From Platanthera guangdongensis (Eukaryota > Streptophyta > Magnoliopsida > Asparagales > Orchidaceae), in NCBI GenBank assembly GCA_039583875.1, contig CM077149.1:19977194-20041193 (forward strand): a stretch of 64,000 nucleotides of DNA. Direction: 5' to 3'. This document shows, in pieces, positions 43,204 through 52,124 of the stretch. A model generated the notes under the pieces. That model saw only the letters and a list, made by a program, of their open reading frames with translations. It was not told the DNA's origin and searched no databases. Position numbers and translations under genes: made by a program. Each line of letters begins with the position of its first letter. Within the stretch, counting starts at the first letter, position 1.

Positions 43204-44945
43204 CTCCCCCTTGAAGTGAGAAGTGGTGAATAACTCCAGCAGCTCCCGTAACCTTGCACCTGGTCCTTCCGATAGCATCTACGAAGAGATGTCCAAGACA
43301 TAGTCCTCGCCCCGCATATCATGAACCATGAGGGAGCCCTCCAGCATCTCCCAAAAGGAGCCATGCTTCCCTCTGCCTTCTTCAGCTTCAACCTCCACTC
43401 ATGCATCACAGGAGTATCACCAACTTCCTTGGACACAGAGGCAAAAGCCTTGTTATCTCTGAGAGAAGTCACCTCTTCAGCCTTGGTGTCAACCACCTCC
43501 TTGATTCTAGTGGGGTCATCACAGCCAGAAGAACCTTGCTCGACCTGAGGGCTAGCAAAGAAACATGGGACCAAGTCCGCCGTGTTCCCTTCGCTATATC
43601 GAGCTGGTGGCTTACTGATCCTCTTCGATCTCCGAAGAACCTGATCATGGCTAACCACCTCCGCTGCTTTTGAACCAGCTCCGTTCCCGGGCAAACCCGG
43701 AACAATGCTCCCTTTGCTCCCTGAACAAGACGCCTCCTTACTGGAATCAGAAGCACCTGGAGCAACGCTCCCCCTGCTACCTGAACCAGAAGACTCCCCT
43801 CTTGAACAAGAACTGCCTGGAACATCGCTCCCCCTGCTTCCTGAACCGGAAGCCTCCGTCTTCGAGCCAGAAGGTCCTGGAGCATCGCTCCTCCTTCTTC
43901 CTGAACCGGAAGCCTCCGTCTTCGAGCCAGAAGGTCCTGGAGCGTCGCTCCCCCTTCTTCCCGACTCTGACGCCTTTGCCCAGGAGCTAGAACAACCTGG
44001 AACACCTGGTGACTCAGGCAACTCCACTTCCTTAGCAGCAGCCTCCTTCAGCCCAACATCTGACCTGCTTATCTCTAGCTCCACATAAGAGCTACCCCAA
44101 TACGGCGTCAACTCATCGAAAACAATGTCTCTCGACACTATGAGTTTCTTCGTCGCAGGATCCATACACCTCCATATTCTTCTCTGCTCATCATACCCAA
44201 TAAAGACTAGCTTTGTCTTGAGAGCTCCCGGAGAGTGTATATAGCAGGTAGATCCAAATACCCGAAGGTGCTTCACTGAGGGCTTCACTCCGAATATCAG
44301 CTCATAAGGAGTCTTCACTATGATCGGACTAAGAGGCATCCAGTTGATGACATGAGCAGCACAGGCAATTCCTTCCGCCCAAAGAGCCTTCGGAACGCCT
44401 TTACTCTGAAGCCAACACTTGCAGGTCTCCGTTAAACAACGGATCATCCGAGCTGCAATACTACCCTGTTGTGAAGTATGTCCACAAGAAAGCTCCATCC
44501 GGATCCCTTGCTTCCTGCAAAAGCGTGAGAACTCAGTTGAGCCAAACTCACCACCGATACTTGTCCTCAACACCTTGATCCTCCGGCCAAGCTGGCCTTC
44601 CACAAGCTTCTTGAACTCCACAAACAAGCGTACCATGTTGGACTTTTTCTTCATAAAGTATACCCAAGTATACCTAGAATAGTCATCAACCAATATCAGC
44701 ATGAACCTGCTGCCTCCAAGACTGGCCGTGACAGTCAGTCCCACCAGAGCACAATGGACAACCGCCAATGGTGCATTACATCTGGATTGTGCTTTGTCAA
44801 CCATGAAGCGATAGGCTCCACTTTCCTGACATCCCGCACACCCCCGACCATCGCCATAGGATGACAATCTAGGCAAGCCTCTTACGAGTCTTCTTTCCGC
44901 CATTGCTTTCAGCTTGTCCATCCCTACATGCCCCAGTCTTTCATG
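42906..44945 (-). CDS. integrase-like frame with all three catalytic residues replaced
   Basis: Open from just after the TAG (HERLGHVGMDKLKAM) through the integrase core, a Ser/Gly-rich repeat region and into the 3' LTR (end 42906). The zinc motif HERLGH...CAGCQESG is present. In the core the catalytic positions read VHCALVG (Asp to Ala), LRTSIGG (Asp to Ser, 44559-44561) and SIAARMI (Glu to Ala, 44451-44453), although surrounding family residues (LVDDYSRYTWVYF, GRRIKVLR, HVINWMPLSPI, LRVFGSTCY) are well kept. Residues ~330-420 contain 4-5 repeats of a GSRGSDAPGPSGSKTEASGS type. RT and RNase H are missing. No internal stop in ~670 codons. It is open but cannot be a working integrase. Confidence 0.8.
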   Translation of the reverse strand, partial: HERLGHVGMDKLKAMAERRLVRGLPRLSSYGDGRGCAGCQESGAYRFMVDKAQSRCNAPLAVVHCALVGLTVTASLGGSRFMLILVDDYSRYTWVYFMKKKSNMVRLFVEFKKLVEGQLGRRIKVLRTSIGGEFGSTEFSRFCRKQGIRMELSCGHTSQQGSIAARMIRCLTETCKCWLQSKGVPKALWAEGIACAAHVINWMPLSPIIVKTPYELIFGVKPSVKHLRVFGSTCYIHSPGALKTKLVFIGYDEQRRIWRCMDPATKKLIVSRDIVFDELTPYWGSSYVELEISRSDVGLKEAAAKEVELPESPGVPGCSSSWAKASESGRRGSDAPGPSGSKTEASGSGRRRSDAPGPSGSKTEASGSGSRGSDVPGSSCSRGESSGSGSRGSVAPGASDSSKEASCSGSKGSIVPGLPGNGAGSKAAEVVSHDQVLRRSKRISKPPARYSEGNTADLVPCFFASPQVEQGSSGCDDPTRIKEVVDTKAEEVTSLRDNKAFASVSKEVGDTPVMHEWRLKLKKAEGSMAPFGRCWRAPSWFMICGARTMSWTSLRRCYRKDQVQGYGSCWSYSPLLTSRGSVEFCEVKVGEWKAGETYPRGLRGQGWRTARSAGMLQAVCSVAAWAVCSRGLRGQQQRSDRPVYAQQAVDSQEVTGRIGMLSAESGIKRTEELELGRPV
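43204..43222 (-). other. polypurine tract of the non-autonomous copia
   Basis: Minus strand CTTCAAGGGGGAG just before the 3' LTR, inside the open frame. Confidence 0.8.
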
Positions 44946-45593
44946 CTAGATAGCTGCACTATCACTGACATTCATCCGATCAGCTTCAGAACTTGTTGAT
45001 AACCCGACAAGGCTCTTCTCCTTCCTCCCTACCTGAGCAACGTTCGCCGAGAGCAAGACAACCTTGCACTCCTTCCGGAGATGACCTTGCTGCTTGCATT
45101 TATAGCACCTTGGTCCTTCCTTCCTCTTCCTATCACACCTAGGAGAAACACTCCTTTCTTCCTGATACGAAGTAGAGGGACCAACGTCAGCAACAACCTT
45201 CACCTCCTTCTTGAACAACCCATCAAGGGAAGTCCAAACCTCCGCAGCTGACCGACATCCACTGATGTGGTCCAAGAGCTCCGATGAGATCACTTGCTTG
45301 AGAATAGACTCCGCTTTCGCATTTGCCTCCTTCCAAGCTCTCATCGCCTCAGCATTGCCAGCAGTATCCTCTTGTCTTCCTGCTCCGCATACAACCTCCC
45401 AAAGGTCCTCGCCAAGAAGAAAGCTCTTCATACAGGAATTCCACCGGTCACAGTTCGTCTCTGTAAGAAGATCAATTCCAAGACAACTTGCATCCTCCAC
45501 TGTCATGGTTCTACCACTGGTTTCCTCTACAGAAGAGCAACTACTTCCATTGAGCACTGCTTGACCACTCCAACAACCTCCCTCTGATACCAT
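44946..45593 (-). CDS. Gag-like protein of the non-autonomous copia
   Basis: Open from the ATG at the LTR/primer-site junction (MVSEGGCWSGQAVLNGSS) to a TAG at 44946. It contains a gag/UBN2-type region (CDRWNSCMKSFLLGEDLWEV, MRAWKEANAKAESILKQVIS, DHISGCRSAAEVWTSLDGLF) that is shorter than usual, then one CCHC knuckle CYKCKQQGHLRKEC. The protease (DSGA) expected after the knuckle is absent: the frame runs directly to SDSAAI, the TAG, then HERLGHVG of the pre-integrase. An internal start at 45506 (MTVEDASC) is also possible. It could supply or bind virus-like particles; this is inference. Confidence 0.8.
   Translation of the reverse strand: MVSEGGCWSGQAVLNGSSCSSVEETSGRTMTVEDASCLGIDLLTETNCDRWNSCMKSFLLGEDLWEVVCGAGRQEDTAGNAEAMRAWKEANAKAESILKQVISSELLDHISGCRSAAEVWTSLDGLFKKEVKVVADVGPSTSYQEERSVSPRCDRKRKEGPRCYKCKQQGHLRKECKVVLLSANVAQVGRKEKSLVGLSTSSEADRMNVSDSAAI
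45581..45592 (-). other. primer-binding site, initiator-Met tRNA
   Basis: Minus-strand TGGTATCAGAGG directly after the LTR. The A ending the LTR plus TG forms an ATG that opens the gag frame. Confidence 0.85.
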
Positions 45594-47478
45594 GTTAAAA
45601 TTCAACAAACCGCAGATGCCCCCTTGGATACCCTGTTGAAAACTCAACAAACCGGAGGAGGATACGCCCACTTATAATGTTGAAAGTTTTCCCGGATCGT
45701 GGAGTTAGCAGGGGTTATCTCAACAAAGCAGTAACAACCAGCCACACATGCAACACAAGCTTCTTTATTTATCAAGAGCAAACTTCTTTACAAGGCGAGA
45801 CATACATGGCGAGACATGCTTCACCAAAACCCAACACCGGGAGAGCAGAGACAGTTACAAAGACAAGAACAAAAAACAAGCCGCGCGGACTCAATCAACA
45901 AGCCGCCGACCTACTGCTGTGGAGTCCGCTCAGTCCGCCAGGTCGCCAGACCGCAACCCAAGCCGCGCGGACTACCCCTTATTCCAATGCTTAGCTCTTC
46001 ACCGCCGATCTGCAAGCCGCCTGACCGCGAGGTCGCCTAGCCGCCAGACCGCACAAGCTGCGTCACCGAATGGAACAGTCCGCCTGAAGCAGGCGACTTC
46101 CTGAACCCCGAACCAAGTTGCCAAAGAGGAGACCGCCTGGTCACTATCCGCGACCTGCTGTTTACCGCCTGTTACTTAACCGCAGAGTCCGCACTGTCCC
46201 TGACCGCAATCAGAGCCAAGTCCTGGCTTTCCAGCGCTATCCGCACAACCTGCACAGCACAACCGGGTCAACTCTCAATCCGCGCGGACACCAAAGTCCA
46301 GACCGCAGCAACTTACGCGAGCTCAATTACTGTTCACTTACTTCGGTTCAGGTTCAGTTACTCCTGATGTGACATGGGTCCTATTTATAGGCACGATGAT
46401 GAGTATGGTCACCGCCCTAGCTGATAGGAACACCGCCACATCCCGCAGCAAGAACTAGTGTGTCCGCCAGCCCGCAAACACACATTCCAGTTCGCCGCTC
46501 CTGTGCAGATAGCCAGTCCGCCCCAGCTTCTCCAAGGCCAGACTCCAATATCCAGCCCGCCTTGCCGCCAGAGGCCAAGCCAGGACCACCACAGCCGGAC
46601 TCCACAACAGCCGTGTCCGCCAATCTGCGGACAAGGCATCAGCCCGCAAACCCCGAGCCCGCAGCCTCACCTTCAAGGCACCTGCCGGACTCAGCGGACA
46701 CCCGGCTACCGTCCGCAACTCCTGAGTCCATTGCCTCTATCTCCAAGGCACCTCCGGACTCAGCGTACACGCTGATCCAGTCTGCTTACACAGCAAACAC
46801 CAATCCGCAATCCTGAGCTCCTAACCTCATCACAAGGCTAAACCGAACTCAGCGGAAACCAGCTTCAGTCCGCACGCTCTTGCACAGGCAATCCTCCAGT
46901 CCGCATACCCCCAAGCTAGCAATCAAGGCATCAGCACTTCTACTAGGCTTGGCGGACTGAGAAAGCAGCCCGCGCTCCACTGCGCGATCTCCCCGGACTG
47001 AGCCATCCTGGACTTGGTCCAAAACTTACCAAGTCCAGTCCACTGGCCACATGGGCCAGTCCGCACTTACTAGCGGACACTGGATCTAGCTCGCCATACC
47101 GGGCGACCTCCAGAACCTGTCCGCACTGACCGGCGGTCTCCGCGGCTTCCCGCTGCACCAGAGCAAGACCAAGGCAACTGCCAAACCGGTCTGTCGAGCT
47201 CCAGTTCTTCAGTCCGCTTTATGCCGGACTCCGCGGATAGCATTCCTATCCGCCCGGTTACTTCCTGGGAGTCAACCGCCTGCTGAGCATACACTGGCCT
47301 GTCAGACCGCTGCTGCTGTCCGCGTAGTCTGCGCGAACAGACCGCCCAGGCCGCCACAGAGCAAACCGCCTGAAACATCCCTGCCGACCTAGCAGTCTGC
47401 CAACCTTGTCCGCGTAGTCCGCGCGGATAGGTTTCCCAAGCCTTCCATTCACCCACTTTCACTTCACAGAATTCAACA
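45593..47478 (-). repeat. 5' LTR of the non-autonomous copia
   Basis: 1,886 bp. U3 (47478 to ~46400) carries dense AGTCCGC, GCGGACT, GACCGC and TCCGCGCGGA words before the TATA box. Confidence 0.95.
46380..46391 (-). promoter_or_regulatory. TATA box of non-autonomous copia 5' LTR
   Basis: Minus-strand CCTATAAATAGG, conserved in both LTRs. Confidence 0.6.
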
Positions 47479-47710
47479 GTACTGGTGTATTTGTAACATT
47501 CCTATTTGGTATTAGTGGACATTCATTCTTTAGTGCTGGGTTCTTTATTGCAACTTTTATAAAGCTGCTTCCGCTAGAATGCTCTGTGTATGCCGCTATG
47601 ATTGGTTGGATGGTTTCCATGAGTAACCACCCAGTCTGTTTGTGGCATACGGCGTCGGGCCCCGGCCGGACCTACTGCTATATGCTATGTGATGGATAGG
47701 GGGTGTTACA
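47479..47710 (+). repeat. 5' LTR of the Tekay-like gypsy, part 3
   Basis: Resumes with GTACTGGTGTATTTG and ends GGGGGTGTTACA; matches 51893-52124 of the 3' LTR. Confidence 0.92.
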
Positions 47711-47726
47711 ATTTAGTATCAGACTA
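47711..47726 (+). other. degenerate primer-binding site
   Basis: TTTAGTATCAGACTAC after the 5' LTR resembles the initiator-Met primer site (TGGTATCAGAG) with mismatches. Confidence 0.5.
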
Positions 47727-47935
47727 CTGCTTTTGGTCGGGCTTAAGATGAATTCGTGGGCGAATTCTTTTTAAGGGGTGGTGAGCACATTGTGTGCGTC
47801 ATCGTTATAACAGTAAAAGAACCCATGAATGTCCACTTAGGAATGTCAATACACGTGTTTGAGGAACCTGCGTGTTCCTATAATTGCTGTTTGCAATTTT
47901 ATTTGGTCGCTTAACGGTGTTTTGTACCACTATAG

Positions 47936-48330
47936 GTGACCAGAAGTGGTGTTGGGCCGTCGGAACGTCGAGTTTCTGAGGCTAGCAGTGCACCAGATGT
48001 TGCTCCTACAACACCTCTATCGGCTGAGAACATACGATTGGTGGTCGAAGCAGTGTTGGCCGTGATAAATGCGCAGCCTGCAAGGCAAACGCAGCAGTCC
48101 GCTCCTGCGATGGAGCAGGTACCGCTGCAAGAGGCTGAGCCGAGGAGAGTGGAACAGGTGGTAGTGGAGCCGGTGGTGCCAAGGAGGGCAGCCGAGAGAC
48201 AGCTTAAGCATGTAATGAGCTTTAACCCTCCGGTATTCTCGGGGTTGGGAATCCCATCTCAAGCTGAAGACTGGCTCTCCAGGGTGAAGAGAGTCATGAC
48301 AGCAACGGAGACGGAGGAGTGGCAAATGAC
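47936..48330 (+). pseudogene. Tekay-like gag N-terminus, truncated by deletion
   Basis: MTRSGVGPSERRVSEASSAP ... followed by FNPPVFSGLGIPSQAEDWLSRVKRVMTATE, the start of a gypsy Retrotrans_gag domain (the family has a PP-x-F-x-G ... A-x-x-W-L motif). After EEWQM the sequence jumps directly into the RNase H/integrase linker, so the rest of gag, the knuckle, protease and RT are missing. A few residues of out-of-frame sequence follow before the stop at 48376. Confidence 0.8.
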
Positions 48331-49835
48331 CTGGCTGATCGTATTCGGCAGGCTTTGGATATGGATGCTCATATGAAGCAGTTCATGGTAGAGGCTCTGG
48401 ATGGGTCAAATTTCCAATTCGTCGTGGAGGACGGATTACTTTGGAAAGACGGTCGTATGTGCGTCCCAAGTGTGGGTAATTTGCGGGTGGAGTTGTCGTA
48501 CGAGGCGCACCATACCAAGTACTCGATTCACCCGGGGAGTACGAAGATGTACCGCGATGTGAAGAAACTGTTTTGGTGGCCGGGTTTGCAGAAAGATGTG
48601 GCGCTCTACGTAGCGAAGTGCCAAACTTGCGCCTTGGTGAAGGCGGAATGCCAAAAGTCGGGAGGATTTCTTAAGTCCTTGTCTATTCTAGAGTGGAAAT
48701 TCGACGACATCTCTATGGACTTTGTGCACGGTTTACCAAGGTCGCAAAAGGGGAACGACGCCATTTGGGTGGTCGTGGATCGGTTAACGAAGGTGTCGCA
48801 CTTCATTCCGCATAGGAAGGATGATCCGGTGGAGAAGTTGGCAAAACTTTATGTGGATAACATAGTACGGCTTCATGGTGTGCCCTGCAGCATCGTGAGT
48901 GACCGAGATGGGCGGTTCACGTCCAATGATTGGAGGCTTGTGCAGCAAATATTGGGAACAAAGTTGAAATTCAGCACAGCCTTCCATCCGCAAACGGATG
49001 GCAGACCGAGAGGGTCAATAGAACCATGGAAGACATGCTCCGCATGTGTGTCTTGGATTTTGGGAAGCAATGAGAAGACCACCTTTATTTGGTGGAGTTC
49101 GCATACAACAACAGCTACCAAGCGAGTATTCAAATGGTGCCCTTCGAGGCCCTACATGGTAGAAAATGTCGCACGCCGTTGTCTTAGTTAGAAATGGGCG
49201 AGTCAAAGTTGTATAAGCGATCGGAAGTGGAGGATGCTACTTCTTTGGTGAGAACCATTCGGGAGAGGTTGCTTATCGCTCAGGACCGGCAAGCGAAGTA
49301 CTATAATGCCAAGCACAGGAACGTGGAGTTCGCTGTGGGAGACTATGTGTACTTAAAGATCAAGCCGTTCAAGGGTGTCTCGCGGGTGCGGCGATTGAAA
49401 AAGCTAAGCCCGAGGTACCTTGGGCCGTTTGAGGTTCTGGAGCGAGTTGGTGAAGCGGCCTATCGGGTGAAGCTTTCAGTGGAGCTTAGTGGTTTACATG
49501 ATGTATTCCATATTTCGGTGCTTCGGAAGGCAGTGCAAGAGTCTTCGCAAGTGATTGCGGTTGATCAAGTGCCGGTGGATAGTGGGTTGACAACAAAGGT
49601 CAAGCCCGTGCGGATTGAGGACTCGGAGGTCAAGCGGCTACGTAATAAAGAGATAAGGATGGTCAAGGTCCGGTGGGACAATTGCGGTCGTGAGGAGCTC
49701 TCTTGGGAACGAGAGCAGACTATGCTTGACGAATATCCGGAGTTGTTCCGCTCAGGTACAAATTTTGGTTTTGTACATGTCTTTCCTTTATATAATTTCG
49801 TGGACGAAATTCTTTTAAGAGGGGGAGAGTTGTAA
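48331..49835 (+). pseudogene. Tekay-like integrase and C-terminal domain, frameshifted
   Basis: Opens DLADRIRQALDMDAHMKQFM (end of RNase H linker). Integrase zinc domain HHTKYSIHPGSTKMYRD...CQTCALVKAE; core residues in SMDFVHGLP, SDRDGRF, and the E-containing segment after HPQTDG, which is lost by a one-base frameshift near 49005. A TAG stop occurs at about 49188. The frame then resumes (SKLYKRSEVEDATSLV...) through GDYVYLKIKPFKG, SPRYLGPFEVLERVG, HDVFHISVLRKAV and a terminal VKVRWDNCGREELSWEREQTM segment typical of Tekay/Del elements, stopping inside the 3' LTR. Non-functional. Confidence 0.88.
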
Positions 49836-52124
49836 CGCCCCGAAACTCAAAAGAGCGACGGGGGACGTTTTGGGCCAGTTTTGGGTTCTGGCTGCAGGCA
49901 CACGGCCTGGGACACGGGCGTGTCCCAGGGCATGTCAAGCTTGTGTCGACACTCAGCCGGGAAGTCGACATTTTGATCTCGACAGTGTGTCGAGACTGGG
50001 CACACGGCCTGCGACACGGGCGTATCGCAGGGCGTGTCGACCCATGTCGACACTTAGCCTGCGAAGTCGACACTCTGCATTCAACGAAGTGTCGAGACAT
50101 GGCACACGGCCTGTGACACGGGCGTGTCGCAGGGCGTGTCGACCCGTGTCGACACTCGTCCCGGGGAGTCGACATTTTGCTCGACGATGTGTCGAGACAA
50201 GGCACACGGCCTAGGATACGGGCGTGTCCAAGGCCGTGTCGTCAGGTCGACGATCTTCGCTCGACGAAGTGTCGAGTGTCGAGACCGTGTACACGGCCTG
50301 GAGCCCAGGCGTGTTGAGGTGACACGGGCAAGGACACAGGCGTGTCCTAGAACCCGTGCAGTGCTCGGGTTGTTTTGGGGGAAAAACGATGGGGGTACAC
50401 TGCCGGCCACACGGCCGTGTCAGGTGGAACACGGGCGTGTCAGGTCGAACACTGGCATGTTCGATACCCGTGTGTTATTCCAGGCGCGATGATTTTGATG
50501 GCGAATGAGGCACACGGCCCTAGACACGGGCGTGTGCCAGGCCGTGTGCGGTCCAGATTGGGCATTTCAATACCGAATCAAAGCCGTTCGTTTCTTTAAT
50601 TGATGATCCAACGGCTGGGGGTTGTTCCTGAAGGGATATACCCGGGATTGGGCCTTAGAAACCCTGACTTTTCATGAGTGGTTGTCTTTCTAAATCTTAG
50701 AGAGAGAGGAGAGCCAAGGAAGGAAGAAGAAGCTAGATCCGGCCATTGGAGGAGCTTCGAAGCTCCAAATCGCGAACCGACTCCGGATCCACGGAGGGAA
50801 AGATAGTGCGGTGCTTTTCATCCGCTTACTTTTCCATGGCGCCAAAGAGGAACGTAAGGGTAACGATTCTCTTCTTGAGCATGAGTAGCTCTCCTCCTTT
50901 GCATAGGAAGCCCGCTCTCGCGAGTTTGCGGTGAGTTGGAGGCGTTCCTTCGGGTATATATGTGAAGTCCCCGTTGTTTAGAGTCCATAAGCGAGAACGG
51001 ACATAGGCATGATGTGTGAAGCCTATCCGGACATGTTGGTCTGGATCGATGATGTTGCATTGCATAATGCCGGAGAAGACTCTGTGCTATTGGTTATTTT
51101 TCGGGTTTTCTACACGGTAGATTGCAACAGGGAGCCTTGGGGATTAACCCAAAGGTACACCCAGAAAACTGGGCGGATGCATGATCTTGCCAACTTGGTG
51201 TCCTGAGAGCCAACTTGAACATAACCGGGTTATGTGAAATGTGATGGAAACGGGACTCGGGAGAAGTTTGACCTGCGCATATGGTTTAAATTACCGTTGC
51301 GGTCACATATGGTTTAAATTACCATTGCGTTGTGAGCATGGGTTAGATGGAACCGTACCCGTTCTATGTCGTTCGGATTAGAGCCGTTGGCATAGATGAG
51401 AGTCTTCGGCGGTCTATGGTTTTAATTACCGTGACCCATGCCGGGAAGACAAACTGCTCATTAATTGGCCGTCCAAAGGGATGGTGGTGAGTCGGCAGAC
51501 TTAGACTGTGTTCACCGAGAATGTGCCCTGAGTGCACGGGGTGTGTGGTCGTACGAGCCTACGCCTGTGATGTAATGAGTATTGATTTATTGCTCGCTTA
51601 TGCTAATGAAATGCAGGGAAGGAGCATCGCCGCCCCGAGCTGGGGGCGGGATCGTTATAATTTGGTCAGCATTGCTGACCGTTGCCTTGTTTTGCCACCG
51701 TGCAGTGGTTTGTTGCTTGCAGGTGCTGCTGGACCAAGCGGTCAATAGCGGGCTAAAGCCCATTTTGCGAAGCCGGCCCTCGAAGGCCTAATGGAAGTGT
51801 TTACTGTTTTATTTCATGTATGACCGGCCTGCGTGCCGTGGTTTGTAAAACATGTAATATGAAGTGAACAATTTTGTAAGGCCTTAAGGCTTGTACTGGT
51901 GTATTTGTAACATTCCTATTTGGTATTAGTGGACATTCATGTTTTAGTGCTGGGTTCTTTATTGCAACTTTTATAAAACTGCTTCCGCTAGAATGCTCTG
52001 TGTAGGACGCTATGATTGGTTGGATGGTTTCCATGAGTAACCACCCGGTCTGTCTGTGGCATACGACGTCGGGCCCCGGCCGGACCTACTGCTATATGCT
52101 ATGTGACGGATAGGGGGTGTTACA
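49831..52124 (+). repeat. 3' LTR of the Tekay-like gypsy, uninterrupted
   Basis: 2,294 bp. It follows the polypurine tract TTTTAAGAGGGGGAGAGT (49813-49830). The pol stop codon TAA falls on LTR bases 3-5. The U3 (49900-50560) is packed with GACACGGGCGTGTC and GTCGACAC words. Confidence 0.95.

Larger units (their letters stand above)
41318..47478 (-). mobile_element. non-autonomous Ty1/copia with 1.9-kb LTRs
   Basis: 6,161 bp flanked by GTACT (41313-41317 and 47479-47483). Both LTRs are 1,886 bp (41318-43203 and 45593-47478) and differ at about 40 positions by eye (~2%). The internal part is only 2.4 kb and holds gag and an integrase-like frame; protease, RT and RNase H are missing. It is inserted in the 5' LTR of the Tekay-like gypsy, 0.3 kb from the SIRE-like element in LTR coordinates. 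Confidence 0.95.
26212..52124 (+). mobile_element. Tekay/Del-like Ty3/gypsy, deleted inside, split by two nested copia elements
   Basis: Bounded by GCGTG (26207-26211 and 52125-52129). The 5' LTR lies in three pieces (26212-27988, 41022-41317, 47479-47710; 2,295 bp after removing one TSD copy of each nested insert) and the 3' LTR is 49831-52124 (2,294 bp). Both start TGTAACGCCCCGAAACTC and end GGGGGTGTTACA. The internal part is only 2.1 kb: a gag N-terminus fused to RNase H/integrase by a deletion that removed most of gag, protease and RT. It cannot be autonomous. Confidence 0.92.
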
